DNA of 64,000 nt from Streptomyces sp. B21-083 (GTDB taxonomy: Bacteria > Actinomycetota > Actinomycetes > Streptomycetales > Streptomycetaceae). Shown piece by piece: positions 51,668-62,007 of this stretch. The translations under genes and the position numbers were made by a program. The stretch covers positions 3,596,001 through 3,660,000 of the forward strand of contig NZ_JARUND010000002.1 in assembly GCF_036898825.1 (NCBI RefSeq). The letters are read 5' to 3'. The notes under the pieces were generated by a model that saw nothing but the letters and a program-made list of their open reading frames with translations, was not told the origin of the DNA and did not search any database. Numbering within the stretch: position 1 is the first letter of the stretch; every line of letters starts with the position of its first letter.

Positions 51668-51954
51668 GCAGCAGCTCCTGGTGCGCGTGTGCGAGGGTGC
51701 CCCGTTTCCTCGAGGAGGCAGGGCACCCTCGTTCAGCCCGGCCAGCATGATCGTCTCAGCCTCGCGAGCGGGTCCAGGACGCCATCTCTCGGCGGGTCGG
51801 CAAGCTGGCGCAATGTCCGCGCCGCCCAACGCCGAGATCGCGCCCGCATCCGCAGCGAGAAGGGCCTCCGCTGGGGCGGACGTGCCAGATGCCCGGCAGC
51901 GTGAAGGCTCGGCAACCAGCCCAGTCCCACCACACGGACCGCGAGGAGCTCTGC
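51668..51954. other. Non-coding stretch with a possible gene remnant
   Basis: After the terminator at 51692-51731, one frame (about 51790-51890) reads RNVRAAQRRDRARI followed by SEKGLRWGG. This could be the decayed end of a DNA-binding or recombinase-like protein, but it is too short to call. The 3' part carries GAGGAGC, the ribosome-binding site of the next gene. Confidence 0.3.
51692..51731 (+). terminator. Terminator of the lipoprotein gene
   Basis: An 11-base stem CGAGGGTGCCC (51692-51702 with 51721-51731) closes an 18-base loop, 25 bases after the stop codon. Confidence 0.65.
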
Positions 51955-52542
51955 ATGGACCATAAGGACGTCGACGGCGCTGTGGCAGAGATGCTGCGGG
52001 TGCTCGGCCCCCATACCGCCGAGGACTGGACGGTGACGGCGGGGCCACTCGAATGGACTTGCTGGCAAACAGCAGCCCACATCGGCCACGACCTGCTGGC
52101 CTACGCAGGGCAGCTGGCAGCACAGCCCACCGACGCCTACCTTCCTATCGACCTGGCCGTTCGCCCCACTGCCTCGCCTGCCGAAGCACTACAGGCCGTC
52201 ACCGCCTGCGGCGGACTGCTCAGTAGCGCCCTGGCCGCAGCCAACCCGGCCATGAGGGCCTGGCACTGGGGCCCGTGCGACCCCGAAGGGTTCGCCGCGA
52301 TGGGCGTCGCCGAAACCCTGCTGCACACCTACGACATCACGCAGGGACTGTCCGTGGACTGGCTGCCCCCAGCATCGCTGAGCGCAGCAGTACTCACCCG
52401 GCTCTTCCCCGCCGCCCCGCCTGGAGACCCCACTCAGGTACTCCTCTGGTGCACCGGCCGCGGAGAACTCGACGGCCTCCCTCGCCAAATCTCATGGCGG
52501 TGGGAAGCAGCACTCCGTCAGGCCCCCCGGACGGTCCGCTGA
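51955..52542 (+). CDS. DinB/maleylpyruvate isomerase-like protein
   Basis: A 195-residue four-helix-bundle protein of the mycothiol-dependent maleylpyruvate isomerase/DinB superfamily. Candidate metal ligands are the His residues in AAHIGHDLL (about 42-45) and in AETLLHTYDI (about 125). Such enzymes use mycothiol or other thiols, but the substrate varies widely. ATG 51955 follows GAGGAGC. It is the last gene before the inositol cluster and is followed by a strong bidirectional terminator. Confidence 0.72.
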   Translation: MDHKDVDGAVAEMLRVLGPHTAEDWTVTAGPLEWTCWQTAAHIGHDLLAYAGQLAAQPTDAYLPIDLAVRPTASPAEALQAVTACGGLLSSALAAANPAMRAWHWGPCDPEGFAAMGVAETLLHTYDITQGLSVDWLPPASLSAAVLTRLFPAAPPGDPTQVLLWCTGRGELDGLPRQISWRWEAALRQAPRTVR

Positions 52543-52567
52543 AGAGCGCGGACGACGATGCCAACGA

Positions 52568-52623
52568 GGCTCCTCGCTGCCGTTCCGTGGAGCGGGAACC
52601 GCACGGAACGGCAGCGAGGAGCC
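52568..52623. terminator. Strong bidirectional terminator before the inositol operon end
   Basis: A perfect 22-base stem (52568-52589 with 52602-52623) with a 12-base loop lies between the convergent genes ending at 52542 and 52660. Confidence 0.8.
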
Positions 52624-52659
52624 GGAAAGTCCAGGTCAGCGGGCATCTGCAGGGGGTAC

Positions 52660-54162
<1,503 letters not shown>

Positions 54163-54176
54163 GCCCAGGTTCTCCT

Positions 54177-56081
54177 TCACAGATGGCGGCGTCGGGTAGA
54201 GACGTGCCGTTCGTACAGCTCACGTGCCTTGACCGCTGACGGGCGTGTCGCGGTCTCGGCCACAGGAACATCCCACCAGGCCTGCGCCGGAGGCGCGCCC
54301 GACACTGTGTCTGCCGTTTGGGTCTCGACGTAGACACAAGTGGGAGTGTCGGCGGCACGGGCCTCGGCGAGCGCCGCCCGGAGCTCCCGTACCGTCTTCG
54401 CGCGCAGGACGCGCATGCCCAGGCTCGCCACGTTGGCGGCCAGGTCCACGGGCAGGGGTGCACCCGTGTACGTACCGTCGTCCGCCTGATAGCGGTAGGC
54501 GGTGCCGAAGCGCTCGCCGCCCACCGACTCCGACAGACCGCCGATGGACGCGTAGCCGTGGTTCTGGATCAGGAGGAGCTTGATGGCGATCCCCTCCTGT
54601 ACGGCTGTCACGATCTCCGTCGGCATCATCAGGTACGTGCCGTCGCCCACCAGCGCCCATACGGGACGCTCGGGCGCCGCCAGTTTCACACCGATCGCGG
54701 CCGGTATCTCGTACCCCATGCAGGAATAGCCGTATTCGAGGTGGTACTGGTCGGACGACCTCGCGCGCCAGAGTTTGTGCAGGTCGCCGGGGAGCGAGCC
54801 GGCCGCGTTGATGAGAATGTCCGACTCGTCGGTTATCTCGTCCAGCGCGCCCAGTACCTGCGGCTGCGTCGGGCGTACGTCCGGTTCGTCGGCCTCGTAG
54901 GCGGCGTCGACGCGCTGTTCCCAGCGTTCCTTGTCCTCGGTGTACTCGGACGCGTACGCGTCCGTTACCCGGTGGTCGTGGGGCGCCAGTGCCTCTGTCA
55001 GCTGTCGCAGGGCGCTGCGGGCGTCCGCGATCAGCGGGGTGGCGGACAGCTTGTGGCCGTCGTACGAGGCGATGTTGAGGTTCAGGAAGCGGACGTCCGG
55101 CGCTGCGAACAGGGTGTGGGAGGCCGTGGTGAAGTCCGTGTAGCGGGTGCCGACGCCTATCACCAGGTCTGCCTGGCGCGCGAGTTCGTCCGCCGTCGCC
55201 GTTCCCGTGTGGCCGATGCCACCCACGTCCTGGGGGTGGTCGTGGCGCAGGGAGCCCTTGCCGGCCTGGGTGGAGGCGACGGGGATGCGGGTCGCCGAGG
55301 CGAACTCCGCCAACGCCTCCTCCGCGCGGCTGTGGTGGACTCCGCCGCCCGCGACGATCAGGGGCCGGCGGGCGGTACGGATCAGCCGTACCGCTTCCGT
55401 CAGTTCGGCGGGGTCGGCGACCGGGCGGCGTACGTGCCACACGCGGTCGGCGAAGAACTCGTCGGGCCAGTCGTACGCCTCGGCCTGAACGTCCTGCGGG
55501 AGAGCGAGAGTTACCGCGCCTGTCTCGACGGGGTCGGCGAGGACCCGCATCGCTTGCAGCGCCGCCGGGATCAGCGCCTCGGGGCGGGTGACGCGGTCGA
55601 AGTATCTCGACACCGGGCGCAGACAGTCGTTGACCGACACATCGCCCGCGTACGGGACTTCGAGCTGCTGGAGGACCGGGTCCGCCGGGCGGGTCGCGAA
55701 GGTGTCGCCGGGGAGGAGCAGTACCGGGAGGTGGTTGATCGTGGCGAGCGCGGCGCCGGTGACGAGGTTGGTCGCGCCCGGGCCGATCGACGTCGTCACG
55801 GCGTGGGCGGAGAGGCGGTTCGACTGCCTCGCGTAGCCAACTGCCGCGTGAACCATGGACTGTTCGTTGCGGCCCTGGTGGAACGGCATGTCGTCGGCGT
55901 ACTCGACGAGCGCCTGGCCGAGCCCGGCGACGTTCCCGTGGCCGAAGATGCCCCAGGTGGCCTCGATCAGCCGGCGGCGGACGCCGTCCCGCTCGGTGTA
56001 CTGGGCGGCCAGGAAGCGGACGAGCGCCTGCGCGACCGTGAGCCTCGTCGTGGCGGTGGGTGAGGTGGTGGTCGGGGTCAT
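54177..56081 (-). CDS. iolD: Trihydroxycyclohexane-1,2-dione hydrolase IolD
   Basis: A thiamine-diphosphate enzyme of 634 residues that opens the ring of 3D-trihydroxycyclohexane-1,2-dione to 5-deoxy-glucuronate in inositol catabolism. It has the three-domain acetolactate-synthase-like layout. The activating Glu lies in the N-terminal region (EATWGIFGHGNVAG), and the ThDP/Mg motif begins GDGTYLMMPTEI with the Asn of LLLIQNHG. ATG 56081 overlaps the stop of the iolB remnant (ATGA). The product of this enzyme would need IolB, which is broken here. Confidence 0.93.
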   Translation of the reverse strand: MTPTTTSPTATTRLTVAQALVRFLAAQYTERDGVRRRLIEATWGIFGHGNVAGLGQALVEYADDMPFHQGRNEQSMVHAAVGYARQSNRLSAHAVTTSIGPGATNLVTGAALATINHLPVLLLPGDTFATRPADPVLQQLEVPYAGDVSVNDCLRPVSRYFDRVTRPEALIPAALQAMRVLADPVETGAVTLALPQDVQAEAYDWPDEFFADRVWHVRRPVADPAELTEAVRLIRTARRPLIVAGGGVHHSRAEEALAEFASATRIPVASTQAGKGSLRHDHPQDVGGIGHTGTATADELARQADLVIGVGTRYTDFTTASHTLFAAPDVRFLNLNIASYDGHKLSATPLIADARSALRQLTEALAPHDHRVTDAYASEYTEDKERWEQRVDAAYEADEPDVRPTQPQVLGALDEITDESDILINAAGSLPGDLHKLWRARSSDQYHLEYGYSCMGYEIPAAIGVKLAAPERPVWALVGDGTYLMMPTEIVTAVQEGIAIKLLLIQNHGYASIGGLSESVGGERFGTAYRYQADDGTYTGAPLPVDLAANVASLGMRVLRAKTVRELRAALAEARAADTPTCVYVETQTADTVSGAPPAQAWWDVPVAETATRPSAVKARELYERHVSTRRRHL

Positions 56082-56344
56082 CGGTGTTCCCCCGTGGTGT
56101 GTACGGGTGCCAAGTGGACCTCCGGCGCGGGGCCGTAGCGAGCGGGGAGTGGTCGCCCACACTTCGCTCCTGCCAGGGCGAAGCGGCCTCCCGCGCCGGA
56201 GGCGATCAGTGCCCGGGCGGCCCGGGGTGCGTGCGTGACGTCGGCGACCGACGCGAACACCCTTTCCCCGCCCAGGAGTTGGCAATCGTCGTGCGTCGCG
56301 CCGTGCTCCGCTCGCACGGTACAGCCGCCGTAGCCGTCGGCCAT
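56078..56344 (-). pseudogene. iolB: Remnant of 5-deoxy-glucuronate isomerase gene iolB
   Basis: An 88-residue frame remains between the aldolase-like gene and iolD. ERVFASVADVTHAPRAARALI, GGRFALAGAKC and PLPARYGPAPEV match the middle of the N-terminal cupin half of IolB. The normal protein is about 290 residues, so both the N-terminal 40-50 and the C-terminal 160-180 residues are missing. The reading frame stays open and its stop overlaps the iolD start, so it may still serve translational coupling. Loss of IolB would interrupt the pathway unless another copy exists. Confidence 0.75.
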
Positions 56345-56352
56345 CGCGCGCC

Positions 56353-57285
56353 TCACAGCAACCCGACGGCGGTGTCCACGGCGGCGGACACCTCGCCGTC
56401 CGCCGGGTACAGCAGCGAGCGGCCGACCACGAGACCCTGGACGGTGGGGAGTTGCAGCGCGCCGCGCCACTTCTCGTACGCGCCGTCCTGGTCGTCGCCG
56501 ACCTCGCCGCCGAGCAGTACGGCGGGCAGGGTGGAGGTCTGCATGACCTCGGCCATGTCGTCCGGGTTCTCGGTGACGGGCACCTTCAGCCAGGTGTACG
56601 CCGAACTGCCGCCCAGGCCCGACGCGATGGCGATGGACTTGGTGACGGCCTCGGCGGAGAGGTCGTTGCGGACCTTGCCGTCGGGGCCGCGCCTGCTGAT
56701 GAACGGCTCGACGAAGAGCGGGAGTTGCCGCTCGGCCATCGCGTCGATCGCGTGGGCCGTGGACTCCAGGGTGTTGAGGGAGCCCGGGTCGTCGTAGTCG
56801 ATGCGCACAAGCAGCTTGCCGGCGTCGAAGCCGAGGCGTGCCATGTCCTGGGGGCGGTGACCGGTGAAGCGGTCGTCGAGTTCGAAGCTGGCGCCGGAGA
56901 GACCGCCTCGGTTCATCGACCCCATGACGACCTTGCCGTCCAGGGCGCCGAGGAGGAGCAGGTCGTCCAGGATGTCGGCGGTCGCGAGGACACCGTCGAC
57001 ACCGGGACGGGAGAGAGCGAGGCACAGGCGTTCGAGGAGGTCGGCGCGGTTGGCCATGGCCAGCTTGCGGTTGCCGACCCCGAGGGCGCCCCGGGCCGGG
57101 TGGTCGGCGGCGACGATCATCAGCCGGCCGGAGTCCCCGAGGAGGGGGCGCCGGGACCGGCGGGCGGCGGCTTCCGCGATGGCCTCGGGGTGCCGGGCGC
57201 GGGTGGCGGCGAGGGCGGAGATGTCGACGGGGGCGAGGGCGGCGACAGAGCTGGTGCCGTCGCCGGTCAGGGCGGTGGAGCTCAT
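56353..57285 (-). CDS. Cgl0159-family (beta/alpha)8 aldolase-like protein of the iol operon
   Basis: A 310-residue TIM-barrel protein of the family that replaces IolJ/DeoC-like aldolases in actinobacterial inositol operons. It has MIVAADHPARGALG near the start, VRIDYDDPGSLNT in the middle and VVGRSLLYPADGEVSAAVD at the end. It probably cleaves the phosphorylated deoxy-ketogluconate made by IolC or supports that step. ATG 57285 overlaps the iolC stop (ATGA). The exact reaction is inferred from operon position. Confidence 0.82.
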   Translation of the reverse strand: MSSTALTGDGTSSVAALAPVDISALAATRARHPEAIAEAAARRSRRPLLGDSGRLMIVAADHPARGALGVGNRKLAMANRADLLERLCLALSRPGVDGVLATADILDDLLLLGALDGKVVMGSMNRGGLSGASFELDDRFTGHRPQDMARLGFDAGKLLVRIDYDDPGSLNTLESTAHAIDAMAERQLPLFVEPFISRRGPDGKVRNDLSAEAVTKSIAIASGLGGSSAYTWLKVPVTENPDDMAEVMQTSTLPAVLLGGEVGDDQDGAYEKWRGALQLPTVQGLVVGRSLLYPADGEVSAAVDTAVGLL

Positions 57286-58232
57286 CGCACCGCTCCTGCC
57301 GCGAGCGCCGCCTCGACCTCGGTGGGGGTGGGCATCGCCGACGAGCACTCCAGGCGGGAGGCGACGATCGCACCGGCCGCGTTGGCGTGCCGCATGATGC
57401 GCTCCAGGTCCCAGCCTTCGAGGAGGCCGTGGCAGAGGGAGCCGCCGAAGGCGTCACCGGCGCCGAGGCCGTTGAGGACGTTCACGGGGAGCGGGGGCAC
57501 CTCGGCCGTCTCGCCCTTGCTGTTGACGGCGAGAACACCCTTCGGGCCCTGCTTGACGACCGCCAGTTCGACACCGGCGTCCAGGAGGGCGCGGGCGGCG
57601 GCGTGCGGCTCGCGTACGCCGGTCGCCACCTCCACCTCGTCGAGGTTGCCGACGGCGACGGTGGTGTGGCGCAGGGCCTCGGTGTAGAAGGGGCGCGCCG
57701 ACTCGGGGTCGCTCCAGAACATGGGGCGCCAGTCGAGGTCGAAGACCGTCGTACCGGACTTGGCGCGGTGGGCGAGGGCGGCCAGGGTCGCCGTGCGGCT
57801 GGGCTCCTCGCTCAGGCCGGTGCCCGTGACCCAGAAGATGCCCGCCTCGCGGACCGCGTCGAGGTCCAGCTCGTGGGCGTCGATCTCAAGATCCGGCGCC
57901 TTGGGCTGCCGGTAGAAGTACAGCGGGAAGTCGTCCGGCGGGAACACCTCGCAGAACGTGACCGGGGTGTTGAGGCCGGGGACCGACGTGACCCAGCGGT
58001 CGTCGACGCCGAAGTCGCGCAGGGCGTCGTGCAGATAGCGCCCGAAGGCGTCGTCGCCGGTCCGCGTGATCACCGCGGTGCTGTGTCCGAGGCGGGACGC
58101 GGCGACCGCGACGTTCGTCGCCGAGCCGCCGAGGAACTTTCCGAAGGACGTCACCTGGGCGAGCGGCACGCCGGTCTGCAGTGGATACAGGTCCACTCCG
58201 ATCCGCCCCATGGTGATCAGGTCGTACGCCAT
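57282..58232 (-). CDS. iolC: 5-dehydro-2-deoxygluconokinase IolC
   Basis: A PfkB-family kinase of 316 residues that phosphorylates 5-dehydro-2-deoxygluconate. It begins DLITMGRIGVDLYPLQTG. The PfkB motifs are FLGGSATNVAVAASRLG and, near the C-terminus, NGLGAGDAFGGSL with the catalytic Asp. ATG 58232 follows GAAGGGAA. It is the first gene of the minus-strand iol operon and lies behind a promoter (TTGACA-N18-TAGACC) next to a palindromic operator. Confidence 0.93.
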   Translation of the reverse strand: MAYDLITMGRIGVDLYPLQTGVPLAQVTSFGKFLGGSATNVAVAASRLGHSTAVITRTGDDAFGRYLHDALRDFGVDDRWVTSVPGLNTPVTFCEVFPPDDFPLYFYRQPKAPDLEIDAHELDLDAVREAGIFWVTGTGLSEEPSRTATLAALAHRAKSGTTVFDLDWRPMFWSDPESARPFYTEALRHTTVAVGNLDEVEVATGVREPHAAARALLDAGVELAVVKQGPKGVLAVNSKGETAEVPPLPVNVLNGLGAGDAFGGSLCHGLLEGWDLERIMRHANAAGAIVASRLECSSAMPTPTEVEAALAAGAVR

Positions 58233-58299
58233 CGAGTTCCCTTCGCTCTTCTTCGGCTCACACGGCTCGCCCGGCAACTCGCACAGCGGCTCGCCCTCA

Positions 58300-58363
58300 G
58301 GTCTAGCCCGCCTCACGGAGCCCTGTCAATAGTTTGTCCGGACATTCGGACCAGACCTTGACA
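58300..58363. promoter_or_regulatory. Divergent iolC/iolE-like promoters with a central operator
   Basis: For iolC, TTGACA (58329-58324) and TAGACC (58305-58300) are 18 bases apart on the minus strand. A TTGACA box for the plus-strand gene lies at 58358-58363. Midway between the two -35 boxes is GTCCG-N6-CGGAC (58336-58351), which contains the exact palindrome TGTCCGGACA. One repressor, perhaps a GntR-type IolR, could control both operons. Confidence 0.6.
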
Positions 58364-58394
58364 CGCGTCCCGGCGTGAGCTGAAGCTGACGCCC

Positions 58395-59333
58395 ATGACT
58401 ACGTCGTCCCCTTCCTCCGCTTCCTCCCCGTCGGGCCCCCCGCTGTCACGCATCCGAGTCGGGTCGGCGCCCGACTCCTGGGGTGTGTGGTTCCCGGACG
58501 ACCCCAAGCAGGTTCCCTGGCAGCGCTTCCTCGACGAGGTCTCGCAGTCCGGCTACGAGTGGATCGAGCTGGGCCCGTACGGGTACCTGCCGACCGACCC
58601 GGCCGTCCTCACCGAGGAGACCGCCGAGCGCGGCCTGAAGGTGTCGGCCGGCACCGTCTTCACCGGGCTTCACCACGGCGAATCCGTCTGGGAGAAGACC
58701 TGGGCGCACGTCGCGGACAACGCGGTGCTCGCTCAGGCCATGGGCGCGTCCCACCTGGTGGTCATCCCGTCCTTCTGGCGGGACGACAAGACCGGTGTCG
58801 TACTGGAGTCCGACACCCTGACGCCCGAGCAGTGGCGCAACCTCACCACGCTGACCGAGCGGCTCGGCCATGAGGTGCGGGAGCGCTACGGCCTCCAGAT
58901 CGTCGTCCACCCGCACGCCGACACGCACATCGACAGCGAGACGAACGTCACACGCTTCCTCGACGGCACCGACTCCTCGCTCGTCTCGCTGTGCCTGGAC
59001 ACGGGCCACTACGCCTACTGCGGCGGCGACAGCGTCAAGCTGATCGAGACCTACGGCGAGCGGATCGGCTACCTGCACCTCAAGCAGGTCGACCCCGAGA
59101 TCCTCGCCGACGTACGGGCGAACGAGGTCCCGTTCGGCCCGGCGGTCGCCCGTGGTGTCATGTGCGAACCCCCGGCCGGCGTACCCGAGTTGGGTCCGGT
59201 TCTGACAGCCGCCCAGAAGCTGGACGTGGATCTGTTCGCGATCGTCGAGCAGGACATGTACCCGTGCGAGCCGGACAAGCCGCTGCCGATCGCGCAGCGG
59301 ACACGGGCCTTCCTCCGGTCCTGCGGGGCGTAG
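58395..59333 (+). CDS. Sugar phosphate isomerase/epimerase, IolE-like (inosose dehydratase)
   Basis: A 312-residue xylose-isomerase-like TIM barrel. Probable metal ligands are Glu in WIELGPYGYL, His in VVHPHADTH, Asp/His in CLDTGHYAY and Glu in AIVEQDMYP. This pattern fits inosose dehydratase (IolE) or the related IolI/IolH. It begins ATG 58395 with a weak ribosome-binding site and a Ser/Pro-rich leader. It diverges from iolC and shares its control region, which supports an inositol role. IolE versus IolI cannot be separated with certainty. Confidence 0.82.
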   Translation: MTTSSPSSASSPSGPPLSRIRVGSAPDSWGVWFPDDPKQVPWQRFLDEVSQSGYEWIELGPYGYLPTDPAVLTEETAERGLKVSAGTVFTGLHHGESVWEKTWAHVADNAVLAQAMGASHLVVIPSFWRDDKTGVVLESDTLTPEQWRNLTTLTERLGHEVRERYGLQIVVHPHADTHIDSETNVTRFLDGTDSSLVSLCLDTGHYAYCGGDSVKLIETYGERIGYLHLKQVDPEILADVRANEVPFGPAVARGVMCEPPAGVPELGPVLTAAQKLDVDLFAIVEQDMYPCEPDKPLPIAQRTRAFLRSCGA

Positions 59334-59370
59334 CGCTCCGCTGGGTCGCCGGTTCTTTGCCGGCCGGCCG

Positions 59371-59403
59371 GTGGGGGCTTCTCGCGCCGTTCCCCGCGCC
59401 CCT
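59371..59403. repeat. Dispersed intergenic repeat, copy 2
   Basis: It matches 42241-42273 at 30 of 33 positions. As in the first copy, it lies directly downstream of a gene. Confidence 0.6.
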
Positions 59404-59405
59404 AG

Positions 59406-59444
59406 CCCTAGGGGGCGCCGCCTATCGGCGTGCGCCCCCTAGGG
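59406..59444 (+). terminator. Terminator of the IolE-like gene
   Basis: A perfect 13-base stem CCCTAGGGGGCGC (59406-59418 with 59432-59444) encloses a 13-base loop. Confidence 0.7.
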
Positions 59445-59685
59445 CAACGTGCCACTCCGGCCTACCGACGCGCGCCTTTGCGTCACTCGTGTCACAAATG
59501 CTCCCCTCGCGTCATATTTGTCACGCGTACGCGGGTCCACGTCACGTCGTGTCAACAAGTTCCGACCCAGAGTCACGGCAGGTCGTTCAACGGGCAATGG
59601 CTTTGTGATCGCCAAGCGCAGCGTCCGGCTCCCCCGACGGCCCACCCTGGCCGCCCCCGTGACGCACGCGCAGGGAGGTGCACCG

Positions 59686-59886
59686 ATGACCGACCGACGG
59701 CTCTGGTCGTACAAAGAGATCGCCGCACACATCCGTGTCCAGCCGGACACCGTGCGGTCGTACCGCAAACACGGTCTGTTGCCCGCGCCCGACCACGTGG
59801 AGAGCGGCAAGCCCTACTGGTACGCCGACACCGTACGGGCATGGGTCGCGGCCCGGCCGGGCAACCGCGGCCGGAGAGACGTCTAG
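59686..59886 (+). CDS. Small helix-turn-helix (MerR/AlpA-like) DNA-binding protein
   Basis: A 66-residue protein that is almost wholly a MerR-type helix-turn-helix: WSYKEIAAHIRVQPDTVRSYRKHGLL followed by the wing region GKPYWYADTVRAWV. ATG 59686 follows GGGAGG with normal spacing; a GTG at about 59659 would add a short tail without family support. There is no effector domain. Its target is unknown. Confidence 0.78.
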   Translation: MTDRRLWSYKEIAAHIRVQPDTVRSYRKHGLLPAPDHVESGKPYWYADTVRAWVAARPGNRGRRDV

Positions 59887-59963
59887 GGGCGGCTGGAGAC
59901 GTCTGGAGGCGGCTCAGGAATATTCACCTGTGCCCCGCTCGCGGGTGGGGCACAGTGCGCACC

Positions 59964-60548
59964 ATGAGCAACCCTGCGGACTTCTCCCACAAACCCGTCC
60001 TCACCGGCGACAAGACCGTGCTGCGGCCGTTCACCGAGGCCGATGCCGAAGTGATCGCCGCGATAGTCGAGGACCCCGAGGTCATCCGTTTCACCTTCGA
60101 GCCGGACACCGCGATCACCATGGAACGGCTGCGTTCCTGGTACGGCTCCCGGTCCGCGCAGACCGACCGCCTCGACCTCGCCGTGACCGACCGCGCGACC
60201 GGTGAACTCGTGGGCGAGGTCGTGCTGCACGAGTGGAATCCGGCCGCCCGCAGCTGCACCTTCCGCACGCTGCTGGGCCCGAGGGGCCGTGGACGCGGCC
60301 TCGGCACCGAGGCGACCCGGCTCATCGTGGCGTACGGCTTCGAGCGACTCGGCCTGCATCGCATCGAGTTGGAGGCGTGGGCCGACAACCACCGGGCCCT
60401 GCGCGTCTACGAGAAGGTCGGCTTCGTGGTGGAAGGGATGCGCCGCGAGGTCCAGTCGCGGGACGGCGAGTGGGCCGACGAGGTGGTGATGGCGATCCTG
60501 GACCACGAGTGGGCGGCCCGGGCCGGCGTCAACGCCACGGCTCGATGA
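59964..60548 (+). CDS. GNAT-family N-acetyltransferase (RimJ/RimL-like)
   Basis: A 194-residue GNAT of the RimJ/RimL group. It has [23 protein letters not shown] at the start, the acetyl-CoA loop [16 protein letters not shown], and [24 protein letters not shown] near the end. The length is normal. Its last 20 bases overlap the 3' end of the convergent alcohol dehydrogenase gene. The acceptor could be a protein N-terminus or a small molecule. Confidence 0.85.
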   Translation: MSNPADFSHKPVLTGDKTVLRPFTEADAEVIAAIVEDPEVIRFTFEPDTAITMERLRSWYGSRSAQTDRLDLAVTDRATGELVGEVVLHEWNPAARSCTFRTLLGPRGRGRGLGTEATRLIVAYGFERLGLHRIELEAWADNHRALRVYEKVGFVVEGMRREVQSRDGEWADEVVMAILDHEWAARAGVNATAR

Positions 60549-61572
60549 CCGTCACCCCCGCCCCCGGCGCCGCCCCCATCGCCGCCAGCGCGGGCGGGGA
60601 CTCGGTCAGCGGGATGGTGGACGTGACCAGCAGGTCCGGCCGGAGGACGCCCGCGCGTACCAGTTCGAGCATCGGCGGGTAGGTGTGGGCGGCCATACCG
60701 TGGCTGCCGAGGAGTTCGAGTTCCAGGGCGATGACGCGGGCCATCGGGACGGGGGTCGAGCCGGTGGACGACGGGAGCAGGCCGACCTGGACATGACGGC
60801 CGCGGCGGCGGAGGCCGTTCACCGAGGCCGCGCAGGTGACGGGTGAGCCGAGCGCGTCCAGCGACAACTGGGCTCCGCCGCCCGTCAGTTCACGTACGGC
60901 CGCTGCCGTGTCGCCGGTCGTGGCCGCGTTCACGCACGCCGCCGCGCCGAACTTCCGCGCCAGTTCCAGTGCTCCGGGGGACACGTCGACCGCGACGACC
61001 CGGGCGCCGGAGGCCGCCGCGATCATCACGGCGGAGAGGCCCACACCGCCGCACCCGTGCACCGCGACCCACTCCCCCGCCGCCACCCGCCCCTGCTGGA
61101 CCACCGCCCGGTACGCCGTCGCGAACCGGCAGCCCAGGGAGGCCGCCGTCCCGAAGGACATCCCCTCGGGCATGGCGACGAGGTTCACGTCGGCGTGGTC
61201 CAGCGCCACGAACTCCGCGAACGAACCCCAGTGCGTGAAGCCCGGCTGGGTCTGCCGCTCGCACACCTGCTGGTCACCGGCCGCGCAGGACGGGCAGCTC
61301 CCGCAGGCGCACACGAAGGGCACCGTGACCCGGTCCCCGGCCCGCCAGCCGCTCACCCGGGCGCCGACCGCCTCGACGACACCGGCGAGTTCGTGGCCGG
61401 GCACGTGCGGCAGCGTGATGTCGGGGTCGTGGCCCATCCAGCCGTGCCAGTCGCTCCGGCACAGCCCGGTGGCCTCGACGCGCACCACGACCCCGTGCGG
61501 CGCGGGCACGGGGTCCGGCACCTCCCGCACCTCGGCCGGCTCCCCGTACCGCTCGAAGACCACCGCACGCAT
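60529..61572 (-). CDS. Zinc-dependent alcohol dehydrogenase (MDR family)
   Basis: A 347-residue medium-chain dehydrogenase. Catalytic-zinc ligands are in [11 protein letters not shown] (Cys38) and PGHELAG. Structural-zinc cysteines are in [17 protein letters not shown], and the NAD-binding motif is [22 protein letters not shown] 61572. It is transcribed away from copZ and converges with the GNAT gene. The substrate is unknown; short alcohols or polyols are typical for the family. Confidence 0.88.
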   Translation of the reverse strand: MRAVVFERYGEPAEVREVPDPVPAPHGVVVRVEATGLCRSDWHGWMGHDPDITLPHVPGHELAGVVEAVGARVSGWRAGDRVTVPFVCACGSCPSCAAGDQQVCERQTQPGFTHWGSFAEFVALDHADVNLVAMPEGMSFGTAASLGCRFATAYRAVVQQGRVAAGEWVAVHGCGGVGLSAVMIAAASGARVVAVDVSPGALELARKFGAAACVNAATTGDTAAAVRELTGGGAQLSLDALGSPVTCAASVNGLRRRGRHVQVGLLPSSTGSTPVPMARVIALELELLGSHGMAAHTYPPMLELVRAGVLRPDLLVTSTIPLTESPPALAAMGAAPGAGVTVIEPWR

Positions 61573-61647
61573 ACGCCCTCGCCCTCACCGTCATGGCCGT
61601 GACCACAGCCGCCAGTGCCGAGGATCTTGCCACGGTCAGGAGACAAG

Positions 61648-61666
61648 TACCCCCCAGGGGTATAGT
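61648..61666 (+). promoter_or_regulatory. CsoR-type copper operator and -10 box of copZA
   Basis: TACCCC-N3-GGGGTA (61648-61662) is the palindrome bound by the copper-sensing repressor CsoR in actinobacteria. It overlaps the -10-like TATAGT (61661-61666), so the repressor would block transcription until Cu(I) releases it. No csoR gene is in the window. Confidence 0.75.
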
Positions 61667-61748
61667 AGTGTGAGACTCAGAGGGCTCGTCCGTCACGGCG
61701 ACGCCCAGCGACAGACGCCTCGAAGAAGACTCGAAGAGGAGCAACGAC

Positions 61749-61988
61749 ATGACCGCGCAGACCGACACCCCGGGTTCCGTCACCGCCGTCTATCAGGTGA
61801 CCGGCATGAGCTGCGGACACTGTGAAGGCTCGGTCTCGAGTGAGATCTCCGAGCTCGCCGGTGTCACCTCGGTGCGGGCCGTCGCCGCCACCGGCGTGGT
61901 CACCGTGGTCTCGGAGGCCCCGCTCGACGAGGACGCCGTGCGCGCCGCGGTCGACGAGGCGGGCTTCGAGCTGGCCGGCCGGGCCTGA
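61749..61988 (+). CDS. copZ: Copper metallochaperone CopZ
   Basis: A 79-residue HMA-domain protein with the Cu(I)-binding motif GMSCGHC (about residues 19-25) and the usual ferredoxin-like fold. It hands copper to the CopA ATPase encoded 19 bases downstream. ATG 61749 follows GAGGAG. Transcription is probably controlled by CsoR from the operator at 61648. Confidence 0.93.
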   Translation: MTAQTDTPGSVTAVYQVTGMSCGHCEGSVSSEISELAGVTSVRAVAATGVVTVVSEAPLDEDAVRAAVDEAGFELAGRA

Positions 61989-62007
61989 CCACAGGGACGC
62001 GGCGACC

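Larger units (their letters stand above)
59334..59685. other. Intergenic region with dispersed repeat and terminator
   Basis: These 352 bases follow the IolE-like gene. They contain the second copy of the dispersed repeat (59371-59403), a strong hairpin (59406-59444) and then about 240 bases without a supported gene. The ribosome-binding site GGGAGG of the HTH gene is near 59673. Confidence 0.5.

Noticed and set aside
60529..60548. Overlap of convergent GNAT and alcohol dehydrogenase genes as a sign of a wrong annotation
   Set aside because: Both proteins keep full family length and motifs. A 20-bp tail-to-tail overlap is ordinary in this genome.
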